A stretch of DNA of 64,000 bases from Pedobacter cryoconitis (GTDB lineage Bacteria; Bacteroidota; Bacteroidia; Sphingobacteriales; Sphingobacteriaceae): NCBI RefSeq assembly GCF_014207135.1, contig NZ_JACHCC010000004.1:310001-374000 (forward strand), written 5' to 3'. Below are positions 32,844-42,097 of this stretch, one piece after another. The notes under the pieces are model-generated. The model was not told the origin of the DNA, ran no database searches, and saw nothing but the letters and a program-made list of their open reading frames with translations. Position 1 is the first letter of the stretch; the number at the start of each line of letters is the position of its first letter. The translations under genes and the position numbers were made by a program.

Positions 32844-32867
32844 TTTTATATTGACACTTAACTTAGT

Positions 32868-34019
32868 ATGAATCTTAAAAAGACCTTCAGAGGAATATTC
32901 AAGAGGAAGTTAAAAAAAAACAGAGGACTGATTACAAATCTGTATCTGACAGGATTTGACAGGAAGGTACTGATCTCTTATATAAGGTCGCCGTTCCTGA
33001 ATGCAAATCAATTTACCCACCAGAACTATGTAACATCTCATATCGTTGCAGAATGCTTTTCAGAAGAAGGTTATAATGTAGATATCGTAGATTATTTTAA
33101 TTCAGATGTGATTTTAAACTATGACGAATACGCAGTCATATTTGGCATGGGGCGGAACCTGGAGCATTCATTTTATAGTGCAGACAGAAGTATCCCCAGG
33201 ATCCATTTTGTTACCGGAGCGCATCACTACCTGCACAATGAGATGAGTTTGAAAAGCATCGGTGATTTTTATAAATTATCGGGTTTGTGGCTGTCAAATG
33301 AAGCAAATGTGCTCGATGAAAATTGTTATTATTCGCACTTTAATGCTGATTTTGTAGTTATTCTGGCTCATGGGAATGTCCTGTCAGATTATCGGTCAAG
33401 ATTTAAGAATAAGGTTTATTCATTAAATAATAATATCCTGGGTACGTTTGCCGGTTATAAACCAAAAAGTATAGAAAACCGCAATTCTAATTTTCTGTTT
33501 TTGAGCGGAGGAAAGCTGATCACCAAGGGGTTTCATCTGGTGATGGAGATGGCTAGATTAAGAAAGGACCTTAACTTTTATGTTGTCGTACCTTCAATCA
33601 ATGAAGTTCTGGAGGATTATTATTCGGATGTATTAAAAGAACAGACTAACGTATTCCTTTATAAAAATATCCGGATGGATTCGGAAGAGATGATGCATAT
33701 TATTGAGAATTGTACTTACTCTATCGCTCCAAGTTATATCGACGGACTTCCGGGAGGAACAATCGAACCTATGTCTGCCGGATTGATTCCGATAGTAGGG
33801 AAGTATTGTGGTTTTCCTCAGGAAAAATTTATATTTGAATTACCCTCGTTAGATTCTGATTGTCTGAATGAAACAATTAATGAATTGATGCAACTGGATG
33901 ATTCGACTTATTTAGCTTACTCTAATGCGGTTAAATCCTATACGCTGGAGCACTTTTCTGCCATAGAGGTAAAGAAGAGTTTAAAGGGGATATTAGCTAC
34001 TGAATTGAGTAAATTTTAA
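32868..34019 (+). CDS. glycosyltransferase, GT4-like
   Basis: A 383-residue GT-B-type protein. The C-terminal half has FLFLSGGKLITKGFHLVMEM (a GT4-like nucleotide-domain opening) and APSYIDGLPGGTIEPMSAGL in the place of the usual E-x7-E motif, where Glu in IEPMSAG is retained. The N-terminal half has no clear counterpart. No signal or membrane segment is seen; the start is basic (KKTFRGIFKRKLKKN), which could favour membrane binding. It is the first gene of a short plus-strand pair with the methyltransferase, at the edge of a surface-polysaccharide cluster. Confidence 0.75.
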   Translation: MNLKKTFRGIFKRKLKKNRGLITNLYLTGFDRKVLISYIRSPFLNANQFTHQNYVTSHIVAECFSEEGYNVDIVDYFNSDVILNYDEYAVIFGMGRNLEHSFYSADRSIPRIHFVTGAHHYLHNEMSLKSIGDFYKLSGLWLSNEANVLDENCYYSHFNADFVVILAHGNVLSDYRSRFKNKVYSLNNNILGTFAGYKPKSIENRNSNFLFLSGGKLITKGFHLVMEMARLRKDLNFYVVVPSINEVLEDYYSDVLKEQTNVFLYKNIRMDSEEMMHIIENCTYSIAPSYIDGLPGGTIEPMSAGLIPIVGKYCGFPQEKFIFELPSLDSDCLNETINELMQLDDSTYLAYSNAVKSYTLEHFSAIEVKKSLKGILATELSKF

Positions 34020-34034
34020 GATGAAACTGATTAT

Positions 34035-34841
34035 ATGTATAGTAAAATAACCGGGGGACCTACCGAGGTCCTGTTCACAACTAAAGTATTAAATAAATAC
34101 ACGGTTACTTATTATAAATGTGTTGAAACCGGATTTATCCAGACGGAAGAACCTTACTGGCTGGAAGAGGCTTATTCGTCCGCTATAACGAAACTTGACG
34201 TGGGCCTGGTATCCAGAAATGAAATGCTTAGAAACAGAACTTTAAGAATTATATCTTCCTGTTTTGAAGGGGGTAAAAAGTTTTTGGATTATGCTGGTGG
34301 TTACGGGATGTTCACGCGGATGATGCGGGATAAAGGATATGATTTTTATCATTCTGATATATACTGTCAGAATATCTTTGCTGAGTATTTCGACCTTTCT
34401 GATTGTTCACAGCAGAAAAACTTTGAACTGGTAACTGCTTTTGAGGTGTTTGAACATATGGCCAGTCCACTGGAAGGAATAAAAGCTATCGCTGAATTCG
34501 GAGATAATATTCTTTTTACTACAGAATTGCAGCCTGCTAATCTGAAAGATGTTGCTGACTGGTGGTATTTCGTCCCTGAAACAGGTCAGCATATTGCTTT
34601 GCATACGAAGTCTTCACTGGATGCTATTGCAAAAAAATTAGGATTCCATTTCTATTCTGATGGGATAAGCACGCATTTGTTTACTAAAGCAAAACTGTCT
34701 TTTGATCCATTTAAAAATAGTAAAGAACCGTATCTGATCAGGTCGTTGAGAAGAAAGCTCAGCCGGTATGATCGCCGTACTATTGAAAGAGAAAGTTTGC
34801 TGTTAAAGGACTTTGATATGATCCTGAAAAAGCTGAAATAA
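34035..34841 (+). CDS. class I SAM-dependent methyltransferase
   Basis: A 268-residue protein with a Rossmann methyltransferase core: motif I KFLDYAGGYGMFTRMM, an acidic SDIY (motif II), and ELVTAFEVFEHMASPLEGI (motif IV/V-like). Motif I carries YAGGYG instead of the more common GxGxG form. It follows the GT4-like gene by 15 nt. In such clusters these enzymes methylate sugars or end-cap O-chains; the acceptor is not known. The C-terminal 40 residues are basic. Confidence 0.8.
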   Translation: MYSKITGGPTEVLFTTKVLNKYTVTYYKCVETGFIQTEEPYWLEEAYSSAITKLDVGLVSRNEMLRNRTLRIISSCFEGGKKFLDYAGGYGMFTRMMRDKGYDFYHSDIYCQNIFAEYFDLSDCSQQKNFELVTAFEVFEHMASPLEGIKAIAEFGDNILFTTELQPANLKDVADWWYFVPETGQHIALHTKSSLDAIAKKLGFHFYSDGISTHLFTKAKLSFDPFKNSKEPYLIRSLRRKLSRYDRRTIERESLLLKDFDMILKKLK

Positions 34842-34850
34842 GGATGGGGT

Positions 34851-35963
34851 TTATCCTGAGACCTTCCTGTAAACAGCCATTGTTTTTTCCATACAAAGTT
34901 CCATGGAAAACTTTTCCAGTTGCTTTCTGCCGTTGCTAATGAGCTTTTCTTTGAAGGGCTCGTTAGTCATTACCTCCTTAATTGTGGCTGCAATGCTATG
35001 CTGGTCATGCGGGTCAAAATAAGCTATTGCATCTTCTCCGATTTCCTTAAAACAGGCATTGTTACTTGCGATTACCGGGCAATTGTTTTTGAAAGATTCC
35101 AGAATGGGTAATCCGAATCCTTCATAAAGAGAGGGAAAAATAAAAGCTATGGCATGCTGATAGAGACTTTTCAGCTCATTATCTGTTGGACTGACCTGAA
35201 TTACTTTGTCTTTGACTTTCAGACGCATCAGCATCTCCTGCTCTGCTTCCCTGAAGGGACCTCCGCCCGCGCATATTAATTTCAATGTTTGATCAGTCTT
35301 TAATAATTCGCTGACTGCGGTCAGAAAGATCGGGAAATTCTTGTAACCTTTCCTGTCACCGACAAAGAGAAGATAGTTGCTATCCGGTTTCCGAACATTG
35401 ACTTCTTCGTGCTGACCAGCTAAGTCCGGACTCATCTGGTAACCATGGTGAACAACAGTTATCCTGCTTTCTTCAACCTGAAGTATTTCTTGTAAATCTC
35501 TTTTAGTGGTTTCCGAAATAGCTATGATATGTGCTGCATTTTCTATGCAGAGCCTTTTAAATCTCACATAAAAATCACCTGGGTCGAAATATTCGGGCAG
35601 GCGCTCATGAATCATGTCATGAACGGTAATTACGACTGGTTTTTTGGCGTATTTTATATAGTATGGGTTATAATAGCTGGGATGAAGTACTGTATAGTCG
35701 TTTTTGCTGATCAGGTGTCTGGAGTAAGCTTTATTCCAGGAATGATACCTGGATTGTTTCTTCATCAGGCATTGGCCTAATGCGTTATTTAATGGTGAAG
35801 GATAATCCTTCAGATAGTAATTACGTGTATATAACAGGCCAACTCTGGATTCTATATCTTCTCTAGCCTGGGCGGCATGATGTATATTGGCAAAATAACG
35901 AGAAATTCCACCGTAAGATTGAAGTATAAACGTTTGATAATCTATAAGAAGTTTAATCATCAT
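34851..35963 (-). CDS. glycosyltransferase family 4
   Basis: A 370-residue GT-B retaining glycosyltransferase. An N-terminal DYQTFILQSYGGISRYFA glycine-rich loop, VITVHDMIHE in the middle, and the catalytic-site block FPSLYEGFGLPILESF (E-x7-E) are clear. GDRKGYKNFPIFL marks the nucleotide domain. This layout is common in mannosyltransferases that make surface polysaccharides. It overlaps the GT2 gene upstream by 11 nt, showing one minus-strand operon (ABC transporter, GT4, GT2, GT4). Confidence 0.9.
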   Translation of the reverse strand: MMIKLLIDYQTFILQSYGGISRYFANIHHAAQAREDIESRVGLLYTRNYYLKDYPSPLNNALGQCLMKKQSRYHSWNKAYSRHLISKNDYTVLHPSYYNPYYIKYAKKPVVITVHDMIHERLPEYFDPGDFYVRFKRLCIENAAHIIAISETTKRDLQEILQVEESRITVVHHGYQMSPDLAGQHEEVNVRKPDSNYLLFVGDRKGYKNFPIFLTAVSELLKTDQTLKLICAGGGPFREAEQEMLMRLKVKDKVIQVSPTDNELKSLYQHAIAFIFPSLYEGFGLPILESFKNNCPVIASNNACFKEIGEDAIAYFDPHDQHSIAATIKEVMTNEPFKEKLISNGRKQLEKFSMELCMEKTMAVYRKVSG

Positions 35964-36672
35964 TAATCTTTTGTGAACGGAGTCTGGACTTAAATTGACG
36001 AAATTGGTAACGCAGCCATATTTTTAATCCGAAATTATCAAAAATAAGTTTACTCTTATCTTTTTCAAACTCTTTATCTATGGTATTCGACGATATGCCT
36101 GTATCGTTATATTCAGTTATGGTATAATCGACATATTTAAAATGAAATTCCGGATCTTGATAACACTTCATGTTTAAAGCATAATCTGCCGCTATTCTGT
36201 AATTCACATTGTATTTATATTTCTTAAATACAGTTACAGGGTAGATGATAGACTGATGGAAAATGCCCGATTTGGCCTGGTAATAAGGAGTGATGTATCC
36301 TGAATGTCTGGCTTTTTTATAAACTACATTTGCATAATAAATTGCTTTTGGATCATGCAATACCTGTAGCATGGCAGAAAAGTCAGGAAGAAGATGGTCA
36401 TCTGCACCAAGAAAAAATACCCGGTCGGTAGTCACAAATTCCAGGGCCTTATTCATAGCATCATATATACCAGCATCTTTTTCACTTTTCCAGTAATCCA
36501 GCTTAGCTGTGTTTTCTTCTAGTATAGCAACTGTCCGGTCTTTACTTGCCCCGTCAATGACAATGATTTCGATCGCTTTACTGGCTTGATTATAAATGCT
36601 GTCAAGGCAATGCTGAAGTGTCTTTTCAGCATTGTAGGTCACAATAACTACTGATACTATCTTCTTATCCAT
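35953..36672 (-). CDS. glycosyltransferase family 2
   Basis: A 239-residue GT-A inverting transferase: SVVIVTYNAEKTLQHCLDSI at the N-terminus, VIDGASKDRT and the metal-binding DXD-like GADDHL. The WcaA-type short form fits transfer of a sugar onto a growing repeat unit in the cytoplasm. It overlaps both neighbours (8 nt and 11 nt), so translation is coupled. The C-terminal end is basic and may touch the membrane. Confidence 0.9.
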   Translation of the reverse strand: MDKKIVSVVIVTYNAEKTLQHCLDSIYNQASKAIEIIVIDGASKDRTVAILEENTAKLDYWKSEKDAGIYDAMNKALEFVTTDRVFFLGADDHLLPDFSAMLQVLHDPKAIYYANVVYKKARHSGYITPYYQAKSGIFHQSIIYPVTVFKKYKYNVNYRIAADYALNMKCYQDPEFHFKYVDYTITEYNDTGISSNTIDKEFEKDKSKLIFDNFGLKIWLRYQFRQFKSRLRSQKINDD

Positions 36673-37714
36673 TTAATGTACTCTTGTATACTTCCCAGTA
36701 AGCCCTGGCACTGTTCTCCCAATTAAATTGCTGAGCGTGTCTGATGATTTCTGCTGCTGGTTTACGTTGAAGATAGTCATTCATCCCATCAGTGAATACT
36801 TTTTGCATACTGGCAGGCTCATAATCATTAAAATAGTAGGCAGCTGTCCCACCTATTTCCGGCAATGAGGTCGAATTGGACAGAAAGGTTGGTTTTCCAA
36901 ATCGCATGGCTTCTATTGGAGGAATACCAAATCCTTCTGCAATAGAAGGAAATAAGAAAGCCTCACAGTTTTTTAAATACCAGGATTTGTCCTGATCAGA
37001 AACTGAACCGATGATCTTTACCCTGTCTGTTACCTGGTATCTGTCTGCTTCGGACATTATTTTGTCCTTGTAGTTAGTATCATTATTTCCGGCAATAATT
37101 AATTCATAATTATTGTTCACCAGAAGTGGGATTAAAACATGAAAGTTTTTCTTTGGGTTCACCGTGCCCAATCCCAAAAGAAAGGGGGAAGAAGGGATGT
37201 AAGCCGGTTTTTCAGCATTTGGAAACTCTTCTTCAGTACAGCCATTATAGATTACTGTAACGGGCTTATTTCCAACCTCCAGATTACGGAGAATATCTTG
37301 TTTGGTAAATTCGGAAATGGCTACGATATGATCAACCCTGTCTATGTTTCTCTGGTGTTTCTTTAATAGGTTCCGGCGTTTGTTTTCGGACTTTTCTTCA
37401 TACAGAAAATTCAGGTCATGGATGGTCATTACCTTTTTTATCTTACGACTTAATGGAACATACATAGAGGTCTGATGCGTAATGTGCCATAAATCCAGGT
37501 TTTTATACCACGGAAAAATGAACTTATGCAGGGTGTGTTGTTCTAAAAAGGTGTCTTCATTGCTGAAGAACTGTTTGTCCCCTTTTCTGATGTAATAGGT
37601 AACCTTATCGGCAGGATCCGACGTTGCTTTTAAGGCCAGTCCAAGCTGACGGCAATATTCGAACAAACCAGTATGAGGATATTTCATCCGCTCACAGTCA
37701 AAAGCAATTTTCAT
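36665..37714 (-). CDS. glycosyltransferase family 4
   Basis: A 349-residue GT-B enzyme with MTIHDLNFLYEEKSE, IVAISEFTKQDIL, LGTVNPKKNFHVLI and the E-x7-E catalytic block AEGFGIPPIEAM. It resembles mannosyltransferases of O-antigen clusters and is a distant relative of the GT4 at 34851-35963. It lies 26 nt after the ABC exporter gene and overlaps the GT2 gene by 8 nt, all in one operon. Confidence 0.9.
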   Translation of the reverse strand: MKIAFDCERMKYPHTGLFEYCRQLGLALKATSDPADKVTYYIRKGDKQFFSNEDTFLEQHTLHKFIFPWYKNLDLWHITHQTSMYVPLSRKIKKVMTIHDLNFLYEEKSENKRRNLLKKHQRNIDRVDHIVAISEFTKQDILRNLEVGNKPVTVIYNGCTEEEFPNAEKPAYIPSSPFLLGLGTVNPKKNFHVLIPLLVNNNYELIIAGNNDTNYKDKIMSEADRYQVTDRVKIIGSVSDQDKSWYLKNCEAFLFPSIAEGFGIPPIEAMRFGKPTFLSNSTSLPEIGGTAAYYFNDYEPASMQKVFTDGMNDYLQRKPAAEIIRHAQQFNWENSARAYWEVYKSTLNG

Positions 37715-37740
37715 CAGTATATATGTTTTTTAGAACTCCC

Positions 37741-39564
37741 TTAATCTGTAAAAGACTGCATGTCAATTAACCGTCTGTATAATCCGTTTCTGGACATTAA
37801 TTCTGAGTGGCTGCCGGTTTCAGCAATCACTCCTTTTTCTATTACGACAATGGTGTCAGCATGCTGAATTGTACTCAATCTGTGCGCAATAACAATAGAT
37901 GTTCTGTTTTGCATCAGTTTATTCAAGGCATCCTGAACTAATTTTTCTGACTCTGTATCCAGTGCGGAAGTAGCCTCATCCAATAGCATAATCGGAGGGT
38001 TTGCTAAAATAGCTCTGGCAATACAGATACGTTGTCTTTGTCCACCAGAAAGTTTATTCCCCCTGTCTCCGACAGTGGTCTGGTATCCATTTTCAGTCTG
38101 AAGAATAAATTCGTGTGCATTCGCAATTTTTGCTGCTGCAATTACTTCTTCTTCGGTGGCTGTCGGGTTGATAAAAGCAATATTATTAAATATAGTATCA
38201 TTAAAAAGGAAGGATTCCTGATTAACTGTACCCATTGTGGCACGTATACTATCAACCTTAAGATCTTTATAATCTAATCCGTCTATTTTTATGGTACCTG
38301 TAAGCGGATCATGGAAACGGGGGATCAGGTCCATGATTGTACTTTTACCACCTCCCGAAGGGCCTACCAGTGCAATGGTTTTTCCTTTAGGAACAGTCAG
38401 GTTAATATGGTGAAGGACCTGATTGTCTCCATAACTGAAAGACACATCTTCAAATACGATGGACTGACTGAAATCTTTAAATTCTATGGCATCTGGTTTA
38501 TCAGTGAGCTGTGCTTTAGTATCTATCAGTTCCAACACTCTTTCTCCTGCTGCTATACCTGAGTGAATACTCGAAAATGAATCACTGATAGCCTTAATGG
38601 GTTGCATCACCTGGGAAAAGACTGCGATGTACATAATGAAGTCGGAAGCTGAAAATTCCTTACTGCCATTAATGACCAATGAACCACCATACAGTACAAT
38701 AATCACAACCACAAGGATACCCAGCGCCTGGGAAACGGGAGAAGCGAGTTGTTGTCTTCTCGCCATTTTTCTGCTTAGCGAAGAATAATACTGATTTTCT
38801 AGACTAAATTTATCCTTGATCCTTTGTGTCGTATTAAATGCTTTAATAATCTTTATGCCGCTTAATGCCTCGTCTAAGAATCCAATCATTCTGGCGAAAG
38901 ACTCCTGGGCTGCAGTAGCTTGTTTTTTTAATCTTTTTACAATTTTACTGATAATGAAGCCCGAAACCGGAATCACAAGTAAAGAGAATAACGTGAGTTT
39001 TACAGAAATACTGAACAAGACAAAAACGTAGAAAATCAACTGTACAGGTTCTTTAAATATAACTTGTAAGGTATTGGTTACTGTAAACTGGACAACCTGT
39101 ACGTCGGAAGATACTTTAGATATAATATCTCCTTTTCGTTCGTTATTGAAAAACCCAAGATGCAGGTCCATTACATTATTAAATACAGTTTTACGTAAAT
39201 TTAATAAGGTATGGACACGCAGGTCTTCCATAAAGCGCTGTGATAAATACCTGAAGAAATTTGATAGTAGTACAGATACGAGTATCACTGTACATACAAT
39301 CTTTAATGCACCAATTTTTCCTACCGTATTGATAGTCTCATTGATATAGAGTTTAAATTGACCAAGCAGATCAAATTTTCCTATAACTGCAGCAACTCCG
39401 CCTGTTGCTGGTTTTCCGGTAGAAAACAAGGTGTCAAGTAATGGAGATAGCAGGGTGAAATTAAAAGTATTGAAAAATATGGCTAGTATCGTTGCTATGA
39501 TATATGGAATGGCAAACTTTTCTATCGGTTTTGCGAAGCTTAATATTCTGAAATAGATCTTCAT
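37741..39564 (-). CDS. ABC exporter, fused permease and ATPase (MsbA/lipid-type)
   Basis: A 607-residue half-transporter. Residues about 1-320 hold six membrane helices. The ATPase domain has Walker A GPSGGGKST (about 399), the Q loop GTVNQESF, signature LSGGQRQR (about 508), Walker B IMLLDEATSALD and the H-loop AHRLST. It would work as a homodimer to flip lipids or lipid-linked sugars. As the first gene of an operon with three glycosyltransferases, it may export a glycolipid made by them, or be the general MsbA-like lipid A flippase. Confidence 0.92.
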   Translation of the reverse strand: MKIYFRILSFAKPIEKFAIPYIIATILAIFFNTFNFTLLSPLLDTLFSTGKPATGGVAAVIGKFDLLGQFKLYINETINTVGKIGALKIVCTVILVSVLLSNFFRYLSQRFMEDLRVHTLLNLRKTVFNNVMDLHLGFFNNERKGDIISKVSSDVQVVQFTVTNTLQVIFKEPVQLIFYVFVLFSISVKLTLFSLLVIPVSGFIISKIVKRLKKQATAAQESFARMIGFLDEALSGIKIIKAFNTTQRIKDKFSLENQYYSSLSRKMARRQQLASPVSQALGILVVVIIVLYGGSLVINGSKEFSASDFIMYIAVFSQVMQPIKAISDSFSSIHSGIAAGERVLELIDTKAQLTDKPDAIEFKDFSQSIVFEDVSFSYGDNQVLHHINLTVPKGKTIALVGPSGGGKSTIMDLIPRFHDPLTGTIKIDGLDYKDLKVDSIRATMGTVNQESFLFNDTIFNNIAFINPTATEEEVIAAAKIANAHEFILQTENGYQTTVGDRGNKLSGGQRQRICIARAILANPPIMLLDEATSALDTESEKLVQDALNKLMQNRTSIVIAHRLSTIQHADTIVVIEKGVIAETGSHSELMSRNGLYRRLIDMQSFTD

Positions 39565-39582
39565 TAGAATTTAAAAATTTTT

Positions 39583-39590
39583 CAAAGCTA
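39583..39590 (-). promoter_or_regulatory. -7 element of the exporter-glycosyltransferase operon
   Basis: The minus strand reads TAGCTTTG (TAnnTTTG), 18 nt before the ABC gene ATG. It is an exact mirror of the meaB -7 element nearby. Confidence 0.6.
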
Positions 39591-39599
39591 CGGATTTAC

Positions 39600-39607
39600 T
39601 AGCTTTG
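39600..39607 (+). promoter_or_regulatory. meaB -7 element
   Basis: TAGCTTTG, 16 nt before the meaB ATG. With 39583-39590 it makes an inverted repeat with a 9-nt centre. Confidence 0.6.
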
Positions 39608-39623
39608 TTTAAAAGAATCATTA

Positions 39624-40520
39624 ATGAACAGCCATTCATCTCTTATAGTAGAAATTAAAAAGGGAAGTTTTATTGCTTTGGCCCGCGTACTTACGCTGGT
39701 CGAAAATAGCTTAGATGGCAGTGATGATTTGTTAAAAGGACTGAAGATCAATCAGCGTATCCCGGTCATTGGTATTACTGGCCCACCTGGGGCCGGTAAG
39801 AGTACATTAGTTAATTCTATGATTGATCAATGGAGCGAAGCAGGTAAAAAGATTGCTGTTATTGCGGTCGATCCTACTTCGCCATTTAATCTGGGATCGC
39901 TTTTAGGGGATAGAATACGGATGTCTGCACACTTTAACAAACCTAATGTTTATATCCGGTCTGTGGCTACGCGTGGTTCTGTAGGTGGCCTGTCTGCCAA
40001 GATAATAGAAATGGTGGATGTGCTGAGATCGGCGGATTTCGATTATATTATTGTGGAAACTGTTGGCGTCGGGCAATCTGAAATAGAAATAGCCGGTCTG
40101 GCTGATATAACTGTAGTGGTTTTAGTACCTGAGGCGGGAGACGAGATCCAGCATATCAAATCTGGTTTGATGGAAATCGGGAATGTTTTTGTGGTCAACA
40201 AAGCCGACCGGGATGGTGCTGTGTCCTTTGCCAATAAGCTTACAAAGATGCTGCATCAGCGTAAAAATGTTGTTCCTGTATTTAAAACGATAGCAGATAA
40301 AGGTATAGGTACCCAGGATCTATTACACTGGATTCGAAATGCAGGGGAGGAAGAAAGTGATCTGAGGCTGTTTTTGTATGTAGAAAAAGCTTTTAAATTA
40401 ATTCAGAACTACAGAATGAGGGATATAGTAAAATCAGAACTTCAGCAAAAGGTAGCAGAAGCATATGATAAACCTGATTTTAACCTGTACAAATTTATCA
40501 ACGCTTATAAGGAGAATTGA
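39624..40520 (+). CDS. meaB: methylmalonyl-CoA mutase-associated GTPase MeaB
   Basis: A 298-residue G3E-family GTPase that protects and reactivates the B12 enzyme methylmalonyl-CoA mutase. Motifs: Walker A GITGPPGAGKST, VDPTSPFNLGSLLGDRIRM, the switch-like ATRGSVGGLS, DYIIVETVGVGQSE, and NKADRDG for guanine. It is slightly shorter than E. coli ArgK (331). The mutase genes are not in the window. It is read from its own promoter and convergent to the glycosyltransferase at 40522 with a 1-nt gap. Confidence 0.95.
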   Translation: MNSHSSLIVEIKKGSFIALARVLTLVENSLDGSDDLLKGLKINQRIPVIGITGPPGAGKSTLVNSMIDQWSEAGKKIAVIAVDPTSPFNLGSLLGDRIRMSAHFNKPNVYIRSVATRGSVGGLSAKIIEMVDVLRSADFDYIIVETVGVGQSEIEIAGLADITVVVLVPEAGDEIQHIKSGLMEIGNVFVVNKADRDGAVSFANKLTKMLHQRKNVVPVFKTIADKGIGTQDLLHWIRNAGEEESDLRLFLYVEKAFKLIQNYRMRDIVKSELQQKVAEAYDKPDFNLYKFINAYKEN

Positions 40521-40521
40521 A

Positions 40522-41397
40522 TTACTTAATGATTTTATAGTTTTTATATTCCCCGACCCTGATTCCTGTAAGTGCATATACTTTTAACAATAGTTTGATA
40601 CGGAAACTGTCATTGTTTTTTGCTTTCGTCGGATCAATACTGAATTTCCAGTTAGCCTTAGCTATACGGTTTTGCATTACAGCAGGATGCGTCCCCTTGA
40701 AATGTTTTAAAACATCGGCATTGCCATAATCAAAAGAGGCTGTAACCGGTACTTCCTGTACAACTGCATCCGGATTATAGAACGTTTCAAAGTTTTGTCC
40801 TTTTTTTACTAATCCATGTGGTGGGCGGACCCATCCGTAATGATTAATATAAGCGTCGATCAGCTTTACATTTATTTTTCTCCCGTTAATTCTGAAACCC
40901 TGGGCATCTCTGTAAGAACTTACATCGAGGTTTCTTCTGACAATTCTGATTTCTCTTCTGTACCATCTTCTGGATTCGGCAGTATAATCATAGGAACCAT
41001 AGAAATGGTTATACTTAAAAAGCAGACCTTCAACACGTGGATCATGTAAATTATCCTGCATCTCCTTAACTATTTCAGGGAGGTCGTTTTCATGGACACA
41101 TTCATCACCCTGTATGTAAAATGCCCAGTCGGCATCCTTGGAAATATTTGAGAATGCCTTATTGGTTTCGACCGCAAAAACGGCTCCTCCTTCTCTCAGG
41201 CTCTCTTCCCATACGGTATCGATAATCTTTATTTTGGGAGAATCAATGTCTTCAATTAGTTTTCTGGTACCATCTTCTGAATAACCAACAGCTACAACGA
41301 ACTCATCACAAATAGGAAGAATAGAGCAGATTGCTTCTACAATTGAATAATCGTTTTTTACTGCATTTCTGATAAATGTAAAACCGGCAACTTTCAT
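40522..41397 (-). CDS. glycosyltransferase family 2-like protein
   Basis: A 291-residue protein with the layout of bacterial GT2-like transferases. It opens KVAGFTFIRNAVKNDYS, with VVAVGYSEDGTRKLIEDI and WAFYIQGDECVHENDLP, where GDE stands in for the metal-binding DXD motif. The C-terminal region (HFYGSYDY, YRREIRIVRR) is typical of this subgroup. Its own -7 element (41430-41437) lies inside the end of the upstream GT32-like gene. It probably adds a sugar to a surface glycan. Confidence 0.8.
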   Translation of the reverse strand: MKVAGFTFIRNAVKNDYSIVEAICSILPICDEFVVAVGYSEDGTRKLIEDIDSPKIKIIDTVWEESLREGGAVFAVETNKAFSNISKDADWAFYIQGDECVHENDLPEIVKEMQDNLHDPRVEGLLFKYNHFYGSYDYTAESRRWYRREIRIVRRNLDVSSYRDAQGFRINGRKINVKLIDAYINHYGWVRPPHGLVKKGQNFETFYNPDAVVQEVPVTASFDYGNADVLKHFKGTHPAVMQNRIAKANWKFSIDPTKAKNNDSFRIKLLLKVYALTGIRVGEYKNYKIIK

Positions 41398-41429
41398 GAT
41401 CTGTTTTGGAGGTAAAGCTTTTAATGGAA

Positions 41430-41437
41430 CAAAGATA
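41430..41437 (-). promoter_or_regulatory. -7 element before the GT2-like gene
   Basis: The minus strand reads TATCTTTG (TAnnTTTG), 32 nt before the ATG at 41397, in the short gap after the GT32-like gene. Confidence 0.45.
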
Positions 41438-41440
41438 GTT

Positions 41441-42094
41441 TTATTGAGGTTTCAGGACTGGTTTTGTTAATTGTACTTTTTTCCAGTGCTCCCCTTTTTG
41501 ATACAATAGTTTGCTCAATGGATATTTAAATTTAAAATGGCCCTCATAATCTGTTCCAAGCATCCGGTATGAAACATCAGGTAAGGATGTTATACATTCA
41601 TTGACTGCCTTTGTATAGACGGCCGGCCCCGTCATCTGATGTACATCGTGCGGGTATCTGTTACAATTGATATTCTCTACAATAAGTTCAATAGTCCTTT
41701 GTAGGAAAGGATGATTCGCCTCATAGACCAGAGCCCATTGTACAAAAACATCCGGGTTATTTTCAACGGAAATAATAGCCTTGTCATCCGCTCTGATGAA
41801 GTCATCCAGTTTACCATTAATTGCACTATCAATATCAACGTAGATACCTCCTTTTTTATAGAGAACTGCGTATCTGAAAAAATCGGCTTTGGCTGCACCT
41901 ATATCAATTCTTTTATAGAGTGCCAGGATATCCTGACCAAACTCTTCCTGTAAAAAAGTATCGATTCGCTCATCATCGTAAAATTCATAACTATATTCAG
42001 GATTATTCTTTCTGAATCTGGAAATGTGCCATCGGGTTAACCACGGTAAGCGGGATGTTTTAAAAGTCTGGTGTATAATTTTTGGTATTGACAT
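41441..42094 (-). CDS. capsular-type glycosyltransferase (DXD sugar-binding, GT32-like)
   Basis: A 217-residue protein opening IPKIIHQTFKTSRLP, with ALYKRIDIGAAKADFFRYAV and the metal-binding YKKGGIYVDIDSAI. These are the marks of the Gly_transf_sug domain, found in GT32 enzymes that add mannose or similar sugars. It starts 3 nt after the aminopeptidase stop, so the two are co-transcribed even though their functions differ. The protein is near the minimum size for the family. Confidence 0.85.
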   Translation of the reverse strand: MSIPKIIHQTFKTSRLPWLTRWHISRFRKNNPEYSYEFYDDERIDTFLQEEFGQDILALYKRIDIGAAKADFFRYAVLYKKGGIYVDIDSAINGKLDDFIRADDKAIISVENNPDVFVQWALVYEANHPFLQRTIELIVENINCNRYPHDVHQMTGPAVYTKAVNECITSLPDVSYRMLGTDYEGHFKFKYPLSKLLYQKGEHWKKVQLTKPVLKPQ

Positions 42095-42097
42095 TAA

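Noticed and set aside
32868..42094. Genomic island boundaries at the glycan cluster
   Set aside because: No integrase, tRNA end or direct repeats were found; base composition looks similar to neighbours by eye.
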